Source of the DNA: HLUCCA09 sp038745585
Lineage (GTDB): Bacteria > Pseudomonadota > Alphaproteobacteria > Rhodobacterales > Rhodobacteraceae
DNA length: 64,000 nucleotides
Reading direction: 5' to 3'
Assembly: GCA_038745585.1 (NCBI GenBank)
Contig: JBCDLH010000003.1
Span: forward strand, 186,001-250,000
Part shown: positions 34,289 to 46,310 of the stretch, in pieces
Numbering within the stretch: position 1 is the first letter of the stretch
Layout of the letters: every line of letters begins with the position of its first letter
Notes under the pieces: model-generated
The model's database searches: none
Seen by the model: the letters and a program-made list of their open reading frames with translations, nothing else
Told to the model about the DNA's origin: nothing
Made by a program: the position numbers and the translations under genes

Positions 34289-35319
34289 GGCACGCGGGCC
34301 TGCACGTTGATGCGGCCGAGTTCCGCGCCGTCGCGGTGCTGCGTGATCCGACCCGTCCATGCGCCATCCGGCAGCCCGCCCCCGGGCGCGCGACGGCCAA
34401 AGGCCTGCATGCGTAGCGGTTGGGTCCGGTCGATGGTCACCTCGTGGACGCCAAAGCGCCCCGCAGGCCCGTCGATCTCGAAGCTCAGCACATCGCCCGC
34501 GCGCGCATTGGCGATGTAGACCCAGAGGACAGCCGCTGGCGCGGCCGCGGTCAGCCCATCCTCCGGCAAGCCGGCCTTGACTGCGTCATACTCCGGCACG
34601 CCGGTCGCAAGCCCGGCGGCGATGGGCCCGCCGGGAAAATACGCGATGTCGCTCTGCCAAAGCGCTGCAGCTCGGGTGCCGCAGGGTGCCGCGGGGTCGG
34701 GCTGAAACGGGTCGACCTCGGCGCCGTTATGGCGGAGCGAGACATGGACATGGGGGAAGGTGGCACGTCCACTCATCCCGATCTCTCCCAGTTCGGCGCC
34801 TTGTCGAACGACATCGCCGCTCCGCACGCGCAGCGAGCCGCGCCTAAGGTGGCAGTACTGCGTGTGCCAGCCATCGCCATGGTCGAGGACAAGGCCGTTA
34901 CCGCATTCGACGCCGGTGACATCCGGCGCGCCCTGCACGTCTTGCCGAATGTCGGGCATGCCATCTCGCGTGCCGAGCACCGTGCCGTCGGCGGCGGCCA
35001 GCACGGCGACACCGGCGCGCATCGCCGCCTCGCTCGGAACGGCAAAGTCGGTCCCGGAATGGCCGTCATTGGCGAGGGCCCCGCAGGCGAAGTCCTCGAC
35101 GCCCGTGCCCGCTCTTCGGTCCATATATTGCTGGATGTAGCAGGTCTCGCCGAGGGTGCAGGCGACCGGCAAAGCAAGGCGGGGCGGGTCGGCGACCGCC
35201 TTCTGCGGCACTGCGGAAAAGAGCGCGATCGCCGCCGCCGACCGCAACGTCGAATACGCTACCGCAAGAAAAAAGGGCGCACATCGGCGCCCCTTTCGTG
35301 CGTTCGATTGCACGTCCAT
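34285..35319 (-). CDS. M23-family (LytM) metallopeptidase, exported
   Basis: 344-residue protein with an N-terminal signal-like segment (about 13-43, ending AVA) and a LytM/peptidase M23 domain. Zinc ligands are His87 and Asp91 in HSGTDF and the HVH of 190-192; His155 in YCHLRRG is the catalytic companion. All are kept, so it should cleave peptidoglycan crosslinks rather than being a degenerate activator. The C-terminal ~110 residues are an all-beta extension of unknown role. It starts six bases after clpA on the same strand. Confidence 0.85.
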   Translation of the reverse strand: MDVQSNARKGRRCAPFFLAVAYSTLRSAAAIALFSAVPQKAVADPPRLALPVACTLGETCYIQQYMDRRAGTGVEDFACGALANDGHSGTDFAVPSEAAMRAGVAVLAAADGTVLGTRDGMPDIRQDVQGAPDVTGVECGNGLVLDHGDGWHTQYCHLRRGSLRVRSGDVVRQGAELGEIGMSGRATFPHVHVSLRHNGAEVDPFQPDPAAPCGTRAAALWQSDIAYFPGGPIAAGLATGVPEYDAVKAGLPEDGLTAAAPAAVLWVYIANARAGDVLSFEIDGPAGRFGVHEVTIDRTQPLRMQAFGRRAPGGGLPDGAWTGRITQHRDGAELGRINVQARVP

Positions 35320-35325
35320 CTCGGC

Positions 35326-37659
<2,334 letters not shown>

Positions 37660-37903
37660 GTGACCTGTTCCTTTCCTGTCGGGCCGGGGTCGTGCAGTGC
37701 TGCCCGCCGCCCCAACCGTGGCCTCATGGGATTAAAGTTTGGTTGGCGAAGCGTCTCCTTCAAGTCTTTTCTTTGTTCGCTTGGTGCAACGTGAAGCGTC
37801 TGCATAAATTGTAACCTTTGGCGACCGCATCGGCTTGGGAAATGCTGCAGCGCAGAATGTTGTCATGCTGCACTGCAGAGGGTGCTTGGCAAACAGCGCC
37901 GTG

Positions 37904-38671
37904 TTAGAACGCATCCTTGCGTTTGCGGATCTCGGCAAAGGTGTCTGTGTCGCTCGCGCTGGACATGCCGAGATTTGCTTTGACCTCCGCCGCCCGGGCG
38001 CGGAGAAACGGATTGGTGGCGATCTCTTCGGCCAGCAGGGAGGGCACCGTCGGCCGGCCTTCGGCGCGTGCCGCCGTGATCTCGGCGATGCGGGTGTGCA
38101 GCGCAGGGTTGGCGCTGTCGATCGTCTCGGCAAAGCGCGCGTTTGCGGCAGTGTATTCGTGGCCCGAACACACGAGCGTCTCGGGGGGCAGCGCAGCAAG
38201 GCGCGACAGCGTGGCCCACATCGTCGGCGCATCTCCCTCAAAGAGCCGACCGCAGCCCATCGCCATCAAACTGTCGGCGGTAAAGGCGGCGCTGACGCTG
38301 GGCACGTAGAACGCGATGTGGCCCATGGTGTGGCCCGACGCATCCATCACATGGACTTCGGCGCCAGCGAACTCAAAGGTCTCGCCATCGCGCACGGCAA
38401 GGTCGAGCGAGGGCAAGCGCTGGGCATCGGCCTCGGCCCCCACGACCCGCGTGTCCGACGTTGCAAGCTCACCCACGGCGCCGATGTGATCGGCGTGGTG
38501 GTGCGTAAGCCATATATCCGCGAGACGCAGCCCCCGCCTCGAAAGCTCGGCCAAAATCGGCGCGGTTTCCGGCGCGTCGATCAAGGCCGCCGACCGGCTC
38601 TCGGCATCGACCAGCAGAAAGGCGTAATTGTCGGAAAGACAGGGGATCGTCACGAGCTCAAGCTGCGGCAT
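37904..38671 (-). CDS. gloB: Hydroxyacylglutathione hydrolase (glyoxalase II)
   Basis: 255-residue metallo-beta-lactamase-fold enzyme that hydrolyses S-lactoylglutathione in methylglyoxal detoxification. The THHHADH metal motif lies at 56-62, with SGHTMGHI and FTADSLMAMGCGRLFEG after it, and the glutathione-binding C-terminal helices with NPFLRA. AAAGGAGG precedes the ATG at 38671 and decides the start over an in-frame ATG upstream. It is divergent from the adjacent methyltransferase gene, a pairing common in Rhodobacterales. Confidence 0.94.
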   Translation of the reverse strand: MPQLELVTIPCLSDNYAFLLVDAESRSAALIDAPETAPILAELSRRGLRLADIWLTHHHADHIGAVGELATSDTRVVGAEADAQRLPSLDLAVRDGETFEFAGAEVHVMDASGHTMGHIAFYVPSVSAAFTADSLMAMGCGRLFEGDAPTMWATLSRLAALPPETLVCSGHEYTAANARFAETIDSANPALHTRIAEITAARAEGRPTVPSLLAEEIATNPFLRARAAEVKANLGMSSASDTDTFAEIRKRKDAF

Positions 38672-38754
38672 ACCGGCCTCCTTTCGGTCGTTCCGTCGGG
38701 CGGGGCGACGGTCTATGCTCCGCGCCGACCGTACCCGGAGCGAGCCGCGGCGCA

Positions 38755-39525
38755 ATGCACCTCGACGTGCTGGATCTGAGAAACTTTTACTACCGGACCC
38801 GGCTCGGGCGCGTCGCGCAGCGCGCGGTCCGCGACCAGGTCGTGTGCTTTTGGAAGCCCGAACAGGTGCGCGGGCAGACCGTGGTCGGCTTCGGTTTTGC
38901 CGCGCCGCTTATGCGCCCGTTTCTCGGCCATGCGCGGCGGGTGATCGCGCTGATGCCCGCGCCACAGGGGGTGATGCCCTGGCCCGCGGGACAAGACAAC
39001 GTGTCGGTGCTCTGTGAGGAAGTGCTCTGGCCAGTCGAGACCGGAGCCGTCGACAAGTTGATCATGCTCCACGGCCTCGAAACATCAGAGAACCCATCGG
39101 CTCTTCTGACGGAGGTCGACCGCGTGCTCGCGCCGGGCGGACGCGCGCTCTTTATCGTGCCAAACCGCTCGGGGCTCTGGGCCCGGCGGGATGCGACGCC
39201 CTTTGGCTTTGGCCGGCCTTACTCTTTGGGGCAATTGGAGGCGCAGCTCGAACGCCACGACTTTACGCCGGAACGGCACCTCGCTGCGCTCTTCTCGCCG
39301 CCATCAAAGAGCCGGTTCTGGCTCAAGAGCGCGGGCTGGATTGAACGGGCCGGACGGCGCGTGTCAAACTCGCTTGCGGGCGGCGTCTTCATGGTGGAAG
39401 CGTCAAAGGAGCCGCGCACCCCCGGGGGCGCTGCGGTCAAAGACCGCGTGCCGTCGCCCTTGCGCATCCTCGACGGGGTCGCCGCACCGGTGCCCAAGCC
39501 CGCCCGCGAGATGCCAACGACTTAG
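38755..39525 (+). CDS. Class I SAM-dependent methyltransferase, function unknown
   Basis: 256-residue protein with a methyltransferase core: VVGFGFAAPLMRPFLG as a modified glycine-rich motif I (about 43-58), then VDKLIMLHGLETSENPSALLTEVDRVLAPGGRALFIVPN, the motif IV/post-IV strand and helix of UbiE-like enzymes. Motif I has G-F-G-F-A instead of the classical E/DxGxGxG, so the SAM site is somewhat altered. It is divergent from gloB. The substrate cannot be named. Confidence 0.8.
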   Translation: MHLDVLDLRNFYYRTRLGRVAQRAVRDQVVCFWKPEQVRGQTVVGFGFAAPLMRPFLGHARRVIALMPAPQGVMPWPAGQDNVSVLCEEVLWPVETGAVDKLIMLHGLETSENPSALLTEVDRVLAPGGRALFIVPNRSGLWARRDATPFGFGRPYSLGQLEAQLERHDFTPERHLAALFSPPSKSRFWLKSAGWIERAGRRVSNSLAGGVFMVEASKEPRTPGGAAVKDRVPSPLRILDGVAAPVPKPAREMPTT

Positions 39526-39527
39526 GA

Positions 39528-39576
39528 CGCCGTGCTCAAAACGCTGTGCGTTTTGAGCGGTGCCCAAAACACGGCG
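39528..39576. repeat. Nested perfect palindromes after the methyltransferase gene
   Basis: GCTCAAAACGC (39534-39544) and GCGTTTTGAGC (39548-39558) are exact inverted copies around three bases. An outer pair, CGCCGTG (39528-39534) and CACGGCG (39570-39576), encloses them. It begins three bases after the methyltransferase stop and probably terminates transcripts from both sides, though the T-runs are inside the stem. Confidence 0.6.
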
Positions 39577-39700
39577 CCGCCTTTGCGGTGCGTACAACAC
39601 AGATTTGCCGTGAAACGACGGAGCTCTCGCCCGCTCGTCATCGGTCGAGCCCCAGGGGATGGTGCGGCGCGCACCAGCCGCGCCGCCCAACCCGGCTAGC

Positions 39701-40201
39701 TCAGCAGTCCCGCGTGGCCAGCACCATGACCCAAAGCGGGTCATTTGGCCCGCCGGGGTCGCGCCCACCGGCAAAGCCCATATGGGTGGCCTTGGGATCG
39801 AGGATGTGGCTGCGGTGGGTGGGCGAGTTGATCCACGCGCGCACCACGACCTCTTGCGACGGTTGTCCGGACGCGATGTTCTCGGCCCTCCGGCAAGAGC
39901 CATAGCCCGTCCGTTCGACACGGTCGCGGATCGTGTCGCCGTTGGATGAGGTGTGCCCGTAGAAATCATTGGCTGCCATGTCCGTGACATGGGCCTCTGC
40001 CGCGGCGTTGAGCTGTGCCGAGGCGGCGACCGGGGGCAAGCCATTTGCAGCGCGTGTCGCGTTGACCATATCGCGCGGCGAGCCGGTCACTGCGGTTGCG
40101 GGCGCGACCCCGGCATTGCGCGACGTGTCGATCGGGCGCTCGACCGAGACGCAGGCGGCGAGCGGCAGGAGGCAAAGCGCAAAAGCGAGGGGGCGGGACA
40201 T
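39701..40201 (-). CDS. CAP/SCP-domain lipoprotein
   Basis: 166-residue exported protein. The signal peptide ends in the lipobox LPLAAC (Cys at 17), so the mature protein should be lipid-anchored. The CAP domain shows MVNATRAANGLPPV, LNAAAEAHVTDMAANDFYGHTSSNG and ENIASGQPSQEVVVRAWINSPTHRSHILDP, the family core with its conserved His residues. Bacterial CAP proteins are of unclear function; envelope roles are likely. The ATG at 40201 is chosen because the lipobox is then correctly placed. Confidence 0.88.
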   Translation of the reverse strand: MSRPLAFALCLLPLAACVSVERPIDTSRNAGVAPATAVTGSPRDMVNATRAANGLPPVAASAQLNAAAEAHVTDMAANDFYGHTSSNGDTIRDRVERTGYGSCRRAENIASGQPSQEVVVRAWINSPTHRSHILDPKATHMGFAGGRDPGGPNDPLWVMVLATRDC

Positions 40202-40867
40202 GGCGGTCGGTCGGGCGGCGGTCCGGTTTAGCATGACGGGTTTACTCCAAGTGTCTAGGGCGGTCGCGCCGCTGGGTTGACGTCACCTCGCGCGCCCGGG
40301 CGCCAGCTGGCTCGCGCTGGGGCAAAAGGGCGGGGGTGCCGCACCCGTGGAGCACATTCCTCGTGAATCGCGCCCTAAGGGGCGTTTGAATTCTATTGAG
40401 AATTTTGGGCTTTCTTGGTCGCGGGCGCGGCAGCGCCGGCATGGGCGGCAATCGGCGCGGGATGGGCTGAGGATCGCCGGATGGCTCGGCGAAGAACCGT
40501 CATCGCTCGCCCAACCCGTCCGGCTCGGCGCGCCTCTGCTCGGAACGCGGCCCCGGGCAGGCGTTGGGTCGCGCGCTCCCCCCCCCGCGCTGCGGCAAAG
40601 GGCACCACCGGGCATGTGCGCCTCGCCCGCTGCGCGACCGCTGCGCGCAGCACCGCGGAACGGCCTCGAAGACTTAGGCGTGCAAGACACGGATCTTACC
40701 CCATGCCGCAGAAGCAAAATGGGCCCCACTCTATGTTGCAGGGCCGAAACCTCTCTGTTACACGCGTCCCCGATTTAAGGGGGGCGGCTGCTTTCTCGGC
40801 AACCTCGCGCATCGCAGTGACCCCGACCGCCCGCGACCGGGGCGCAAGTGCACAGAAGAGGTTGATC
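40202..40867. other. 666-bp region upstream of the ATP synthase operon; no gene seen
   Basis: Open frames here are antisense or GC-skewed and have no family resemblance. Contents are a dyad AATTCT-N4-AGAATT (40389-40404) in the most AT-rich part of the region and a candidate atp promoter (40736-40763). Confidence 0.45.
40736..40763 (+). promoter_or_regulatory. Candidate promoter of the atpHAGDC operon
   Basis: TTGCAG (40736-40741) and TTACAC (40758-40763) are 16 bases apart, a fair sigma-70 match. The distance to the atpH start, about 100 bases, is reasonable. No better pair was found nearby. Confidence 0.4.
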
Positions 40868-41428
40868 TTGTCTGAAACGGCTTCGATGTCCGCAGCGATC
40901 GCCGAGCGCTATGCGCAGGCCCTTTTTGAGGTTTCCAAGGACGGCGGCGCGCTTGACGCGCTCGAACAGGACACCGACGCGCTTGCCGGGGCGCTTGAGG
41001 CCAGCTCCGAGTTGCGCGACGCGATCACCTCGCCGCGGGTGACGCGCGACGACCAAGCCGCCGCGATGAAGGCGCTTGCCGGCCCGCTCGGCCTCTCGGA
41101 GATGACCGCCAACACGCTGGGTCTTATGGCGTCCAAGCGACGCCTCTTCTCGTTGCCCCAGCTCGTGACGAAATTGCGCGCGATGATTGCGGCCGAGAAG
41201 GGCGAGGTGACCGCCGAGGTGACGTCGGCCTCCCCGCTCTCGGATGGCCAGCGCGACAAGATCGCCGAACTGCTCCGCGTCCGCTTCGGCCGCAATATCA
41301 AACTCAAGACTGCCGTCGATGAGAGCCTTATCGGCGGACTGATCGTGAAGGTGGGCTCGAAAATGATCGACACGTCGATCCGCGCCAAGCTCGCCAGCCT
41401 AGAGAACGCTATGAAAGAGGTCGGGTAA
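40868..41428 (+). CDS. atpH: F1F0 ATP synthase delta subunit
   Basis: 186-residue stator protein linking F1 alpha subunits to the b subunits. It carries the N-terminal helical bundle (IAERYAQALFEVSKD, then ASKRRLFSLPQLVTKLRAMI) and the C-terminal segment RFGRNIKLKTAVDESLIGGLIVKVGSKMIDTSIRAKL. A TTG at 40868 is chosen: AGAGG lies six to seven bases upstream and the resulting SETASMSAAIAERYA matches the usual family start. The ATG at 40886 would remove six residues. The frame is open much further upstream, but that part is not homologous. It overlaps atpA (TAATG). Confidence 0.92.
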   Translation: MSETASMSAAIAERYAQALFEVSKDGGALDALEQDTDALAGALEASSELRDAITSPRVTRDDQAAAMKALAGPLGLSEMTANTLGLMASKRRLFSLPQLVTKLRAMIAAEKGEVTAEVTSASPLSDGQRDKIAELLRVRFGRNIKLKTAVDESLIGGLIVKVGSKMIDTSIRAKLASLENAMKEVG

Positions 41429-42966
41429 TGGCTCTGCAAGCTGCGGAAATCTCCGCGATCCTGAAAGACCAGATCAAGAACTTTGGCCAAGAGGCCGAGG
41501 TCGCCGAAGTCGGACAGGTGCTGTCGGTGGGCGATGGGATAGCGCGCGTGCACGGGCTCGACGCGGTTCAAGCCGGTGAGATGGTGGAGTTTCCCGGCGG
41601 CATCCGCGGCATGGCCCTCAATCTCGAAGTCGACAATGTCGGTGTGGTGATCTTCGGCTCGGACCGTGACATCGCCGAGGGAGATACGGTCAAACGCACG
41701 AAGTCGATCGTTGACGTGCCGGTGGGCGATGCGCTGCTGGGCCGCGTTGTCGACGGCCTAGGTAACCCGCTCGACGGCAAGGGTGCGATCGAGGCGGCCG
41801 AGCGCCGCGTGGCTGATGTCAAAGCGCCCGGCATTATCCCGCGCAAATCGGTGCACGAGCCGATGGCAACGGGCCTGAAGTCGGTCGATGCGATGATCCC
41901 GATCGGCCGCGGCCAGCGCGAGCTCATTATCGGCGACCGTCAGACGGGCAAGACGGCCGTGGCGCTCGACACGATCCTAAACCAAAAGGCCTATAACGAC
42001 GCCGCGGGCGACGACGAGAGCAAAAAGCTTTACTGCGTTTACGTCGCCGTTGGTCAAAAGCGGTCCACCGTCGCGCAGCTCGTCAAAAAGCTCGAAGAGA
42101 CGGGCGCTATCGAATACACGACCGTCGTCGCGGCGACTGCGTCCGACCCGGCGCCGATGCAATTTCTCGCACCCTACTCGGCGACAGCGATGGCCGAGTA
42201 TTTCCGCGACAACGGTCGCCACGCGCTCATCATCTACGACGACTTGTCAAAACAGGCCGTCGCCTATCGCCAAATGTCGCTCCTGCTGCGCCGCCCGCCG
42301 GGACGTGAAGCTTTCCCGGGCGACGTCTTTTATCTGCACTCCCGCCTTTTGGAGCGCTCCGCGAAGATGAACGACGACGAGGGTGCGGGCTCGCTCACCG
42401 CGCTTCCGGTGATCGAAACGCAGGCCGGCGATATCTCGGCCTTTATCCCGACGAACGTGATTTCGATCACCGACGGTCAGATCTTCCTCGAAACCGAGCT
42501 CTTTTACCAGGGCGTACGCCCGGCGGTGAATACCGGCCTCTCGGTCAGCCGCGTGGGCTCCTCGGCGCAAACGAACGCGATGAAGTCGGTGGCAGGTTCG
42601 CTCAAGCTGGAATTGGCGCAGTACCGCGAGATGGCCGCCTTTGCGCAGTTCGGCTCGGACCTCGACGCCGCAACGCAGCGCTTGCTGGCCCGTGGCGCGC
42701 GTCTGACGGAACTCCTCAAGCAGCCGCAATACTCGCCTCTGACGAATGCCGAGATCGTCTGCGTGATCTTCGCCGGCACCCAGGGCTACCTCGACAAAAT
42801 CCCCGTCGGTGATGTCGGCCGGTTCGAGGAGGGTATGCTGAGCCACATCCGCTCGAAGAATTCCGACGTGCTCGACTGGCTGACCAAGGATGACCCCAAG
42901 ATCAAAGGCGACGCCGCGGACAAGCTGAAAGCGGTGATCGAGGATTACGCCAAGAGCTTCGCCTGA
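41428..42966 (+). CDS. atpA: F1F0 ATP synthase alpha subunit
   Basis: 512-residue non-catalytic nucleotide-binding subunit. Walker A GDRQTGKT (about 170-177), the conserved PLGRVVDGLGNPLDGKG-like segment (written here LLGRVVDGLGNPLDGKG), and the Arg finger within SVSRVGSSAQ near 373 are visible. Length is normal. It shares a base with atpH at the start and with the small membrane gene at its stop (TGATG). Confidence 0.98.
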   Translation: MALQAAEISAILKDQIKNFGQEAEVAEVGQVLSVGDGIARVHGLDAVQAGEMVEFPGGIRGMALNLEVDNVGVVIFGSDRDIAEGDTVKRTKSIVDVPVGDALLGRVVDGLGNPLDGKGAIEAAERRVADVKAPGIIPRKSVHEPMATGLKSVDAMIPIGRGQRELIIGDRQTGKTAVALDTILNQKAYNDAAGDDESKKLYCVYVAVGQKRSTVAQLVKKLEETGAIEYTTVVAATASDPAPMQFLAPYSATAMAEYFRDNGRHALIIYDDLSKQAVAYRQMSLLLRRPPGREAFPGDVFYLHSRLLERSAKMNDDEGAGSLTALPVIETQAGDISAFIPTNVISITDGQIFLETELFYQGVRPAVNTGLSVSRVGSSAQTNAMKSVAGSLKLELAQYREMAAFAQFGSDLDAATQRLLARGARLTELLKQPQYSPLTNAEIVCVIFAGTQGYLDKIPVGDVGRFEEGMLSHIRSKNSDVLDWLTKDDPKIKGDAADKLKAVIEDYAKSFA

Positions 42967-43133
42967 TGCTGGACCTGCCGATCGTCCGGGGTGTGCTGCT
43001 TGGCACAGCGGTCGTTAGCGTGCTGCTCTACGGCGCCAACTCGGATGTGTATCCTCTCTGGGTGGCGGTGGTCGGCGGTCTCGCGGCGATGCCCCTCGGA
43101 TACGCAGTGTTTCGCTGGGCCGAGAAAAAGTGA
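42966..43133 (+). CDS. Small two-helix membrane protein between atpA and atpG
   Basis: A 55-residue open frame starts in the atpA stop (TGATG) and ends 14 bases before atpG. It reads MLDLPIVRGVLLGTAVVSVL, then a polar turn (YGANSDVY), then a second hydrophobic stretch PLWVAVVGGLAAMPLGYAV and the charged end FRWAEKK. The pattern fits two membrane helices with a positive cytoplasmic tail. Codon choice is strongly GC at third positions, like its neighbours. I do not recognise the family; classic atpHAGDC operons have no gene here. By position it may affect assembly or regulation of F1, which is inference. Confidence 0.75.
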   Translation: MLDLPIVRGVLLGTAVVSVLLYGANSDVYPLWVAVVGGLAAMPLGYAVFRWAEKK

Positions 43134-43147
43134 GGTAAGGAAGGCGT

Positions 43148-44026
43148 ATGCCGAGCCTGAAGGACCTGAAAAACCGGATCAACTCGGTCAAATCGACCCG
43201 GAAGATCACAAAGGCGATGCAGATGGTCGCCGCCGCCAAGCTGCGCCGCGCGCAGGAATCGGCCGAGGCCGCGCGGCCCTATGCCGAGCGGATGGAGGCA
43301 GTTGTCGGCGGCCTCGCCCGGGCCGTTGGCGGCAGCGAGAGCGCGCCAAAGCTCTTGACTGGGACGGGAAAAGACAACGTCCATCTGCTCGTTGTCATGA
43401 CAGCGGAGCGCGGCCTTTGCGGCGGCTTTAACTCTTCGATTGCCAAGCTCGCGCGACAGACCGCGCAAGACCTGCTGAGCAAGGGTAAGGCGGTCAAGAT
43501 CCTCACCGTCGGCAAGAAGGGGCGCGAACAGATCAAGCGCGACTTGGCCGACCACTTCATCGGCCATGTTGACCTGAGCGAAGTGAAGCGCCTCGGTTAT
43601 GACAACGCTCAGCCCATCGCCGCGGATCTCTTGTCAAAGTTCGATGCAGGCGAATTCGACGTCGCCACGATCTTTTTCGCGCGCTTTAAGTCCGTGATCG
43701 CGCAGGAGCCGACCGCCCTGCAGATCATCCCAGCGACGTTCGATGGCGAGAAAGAAGAGGGTGAAGCGCAGACGCTCTACGATTACGAACCCTCCGAAGA
43801 GGGTGTGCTCGCCGACCTGCTGCCCCGTTCTGTCGCGACGCAGATCTTCACAGCGCTCTTGGAGAACGGCGCCTCGGAGCAGGGCGCGCGGATGTCGGCG
43901 ATGGACAACGCCACCCGCAATGCCGGCGAGATGATCGACAAGCTGACGCTCGACTACAACCGAACCCGCCAGGCCGTTATCACCAGCGAGCTGATCGAGA
44001 TTATATCGGGCGCGGAGGCGCTCTGA
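43148..44026 (+). CDS. atpG: F1F0 ATP synthase gamma subunit
   Basis: 292-residue rotor shaft. The N-terminal helix MPSLKDLKNRINSVKSTRKITKAMQMVAAAKLR and the C-terminal helix NATRNAGEMIDKLTLDYNRTRQAVITSELIEIISGAEAL form the coiled coil inside F1; the middle carries the Rossmann-like domain with SDRGLCGGF-type TAERGLCGGFNSSI. GAGGTAAGGAAGG precedes the ATG. Length is normal. Confidence 0.98.
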   Translation: MPSLKDLKNRINSVKSTRKITKAMQMVAAAKLRRAQESAEAARPYAERMEAVVGGLARAVGGSESAPKLLTGTGKDNVHLLVVMTAERGLCGGFNSSIAKLARQTAQDLLSKGKAVKILTVGKKGREQIKRDLADHFIGHVDLSEVKRLGYDNAQPIAADLLSKFDAGEFDVATIFFARFKSVIAQEPTALQIIPATFDGEKEEGEAQTLYDYEPSEEGVLADLLPRSVATQIFTALLENGASEQGARMSAMDNATRNAGEMIDKLTLDYNRTRQAVITSELIEIISGAEAL

Positions 44027-44029
44027 CGG

Positions 44030-44260
44030 ATGGCCGAAGGCGACGACATTTCGGTGTTCACGGATGAGCTCCTCAAGCGCGTGCACACGTGGCTTGACAA
44101 AATCGAGGGCGACATCGCGGATTTGAAAGTGCGGATGACGGCAACCGTGACGACCATCGCACAGCAAGGTATTCAAATCGCGACGATAAGTAGTCGCCTC
44201 GACCAAATGGACGTGAGGCTCACCCGCATCGAGCGCCGGCTGGACCTCACCGAAGCATAG
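44030..44260 (+). CDS. Small coiled-coil protein between atpG and atpD
   Basis: 76-residue protein starting three bases after the atpG stop and ending 33 bases before atpD. It opens MAEGDDISVFTDELLKRVHTWL, continues with a helix (KIEGDIADLKVRM), a Thr/Ile-rich middle (TATVTTIAQQGIQIATISS) and a heptad-like end RLDQMDVRLTRIERRLDL. This is the look of a helical coiled-coil oligomer. Codon use matches the operon. It is not the alphaproteobacterial ATPase inhibitor zeta (DUF1476), whose sequence is different. No signal or membrane helix. I do not recognise it; co-translation suggests a link to the ATP synthase, unproven. Confidence 0.75.
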   Translation: MAEGDDISVFTDELLKRVHTWLDKIEGDIADLKVRMTATVTTIAQQGIQIATISSRLDQMDVRLTRIERRLDLTEA

Positions 44261-44293
44261 ATTTGTGGCGGCACCCCCGCCGAAACGGAGACG

Positions 44294-45724
<1,431 letters not shown>

Positions 45725-45785
45725 CGATCCATAAGAACCGGGCCGGCACCGACCGGGCCGGGCCCCATCCCCAAGGGAGCGCCCG

Positions 45786-46184
45786 ATGGCAAATACGATG
45801 CAGTTCGATCTGGTCTCGCCCGAGCGGCGCCTCGCCTCGCTCGAGGCCCGCGAAGTGCGCTTGCCGGCCTCCGAGGGCGAGATGACAACGATGCCAGACC
45901 ACGCGCCCGTGATTGCGACGCTGCGCCCCGGCGTTGTCACCGTAACAGGGGCCGATGGCGGGACCTCCTCCTTCGCCGTGACAGGCGGGTTTGCCGAGAT
46001 CACGCCCGAGGGGGCGTCTGTCCTCGCCGAACGGGCCTATCCGGCGACCTCGGAGAACCGTTCGGCCATCGAGGCCGTCCTCGCCGAAGCGCGCAAGCAG
46101 GCAGAGAGTGCGGAACCCGAGCACAAAGATGCCGCCCAGCTCATCGTGGACGATCTTGCGCAGCTCGTAGGCGACATGGCCTGA
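45786..46184 (+). CDS. atpC: F1F0 ATP synthase epsilon subunit
   Basis: 132-residue rotor-foot subunit that can inhibit ATP hydrolysis. The N-terminal beta sandwich reads MQFDLVSPERRLASLEAREVRLPASEGEMTTMPDHAPVIATLRPG; the C-terminal helical pair (SENRSAIEAVLAEARKQAE) is shorter than in E. coli, as usual in this group. CAAGGGAGCG precedes the ATG. It closes the operon. A 15-bp palindrome GGTAAG-GCG-CTTACC (46245-46259) and a hexanucleotide repeat follow it. Confidence 0.96.
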   Translation: MANTMQFDLVSPERRLASLEAREVRLPASEGEMTTMPDHAPVIATLRPGVVTVTGADGGTSSFAVTGGFAEITPEGASVLAERAYPATSENRSAIEAVLAEARKQAESAEPEHKDAAQLIVDDLAQLVGDMA

Positions 46185-46260
46185 GCGCCGTTATCGCGCC
46201 CGCAGCCCAAGGTTGGTGCATGCGTAAACCGGTGAACGCGGAACGGTAAGGCGCTTACCA

Positions 46261-46308
46261 GCCCAAGCCCAAGCCCAAGCCCAAGCCCAAGCCCAAGCCC
46301 AAGCCCAA
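46261..46308. repeat. Hexanucleotide microsatellite (GCCCAA)x8
   Basis: Eight perfect copies of GCCCAA in 48 bp, two bases after the prs stop (minus strand) and 76 bp after atpC. It lies in the untranslated tail of both converging genes. On the minus strand it reads TTGGGC repeats, which without the prs stop would encode Leu-Gly pairs. Such runs change copy number easily. Confidence 0.9.
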
Positions 46309-46310
46309 GC

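Noticed and set aside
37730..37764. Heat-shock (RpoH) promoter for clpA
   Set aside because: CTTGAA is present at a reasonable distance, but no acceptable -10 element follows at the right spacing.
40283..40729. A 148-codon minus-strand frame upstream of atpH
   Set aside because: Arg/Ser/Pro-rich, typical of non-coding GC-rich DNA; no start signal.
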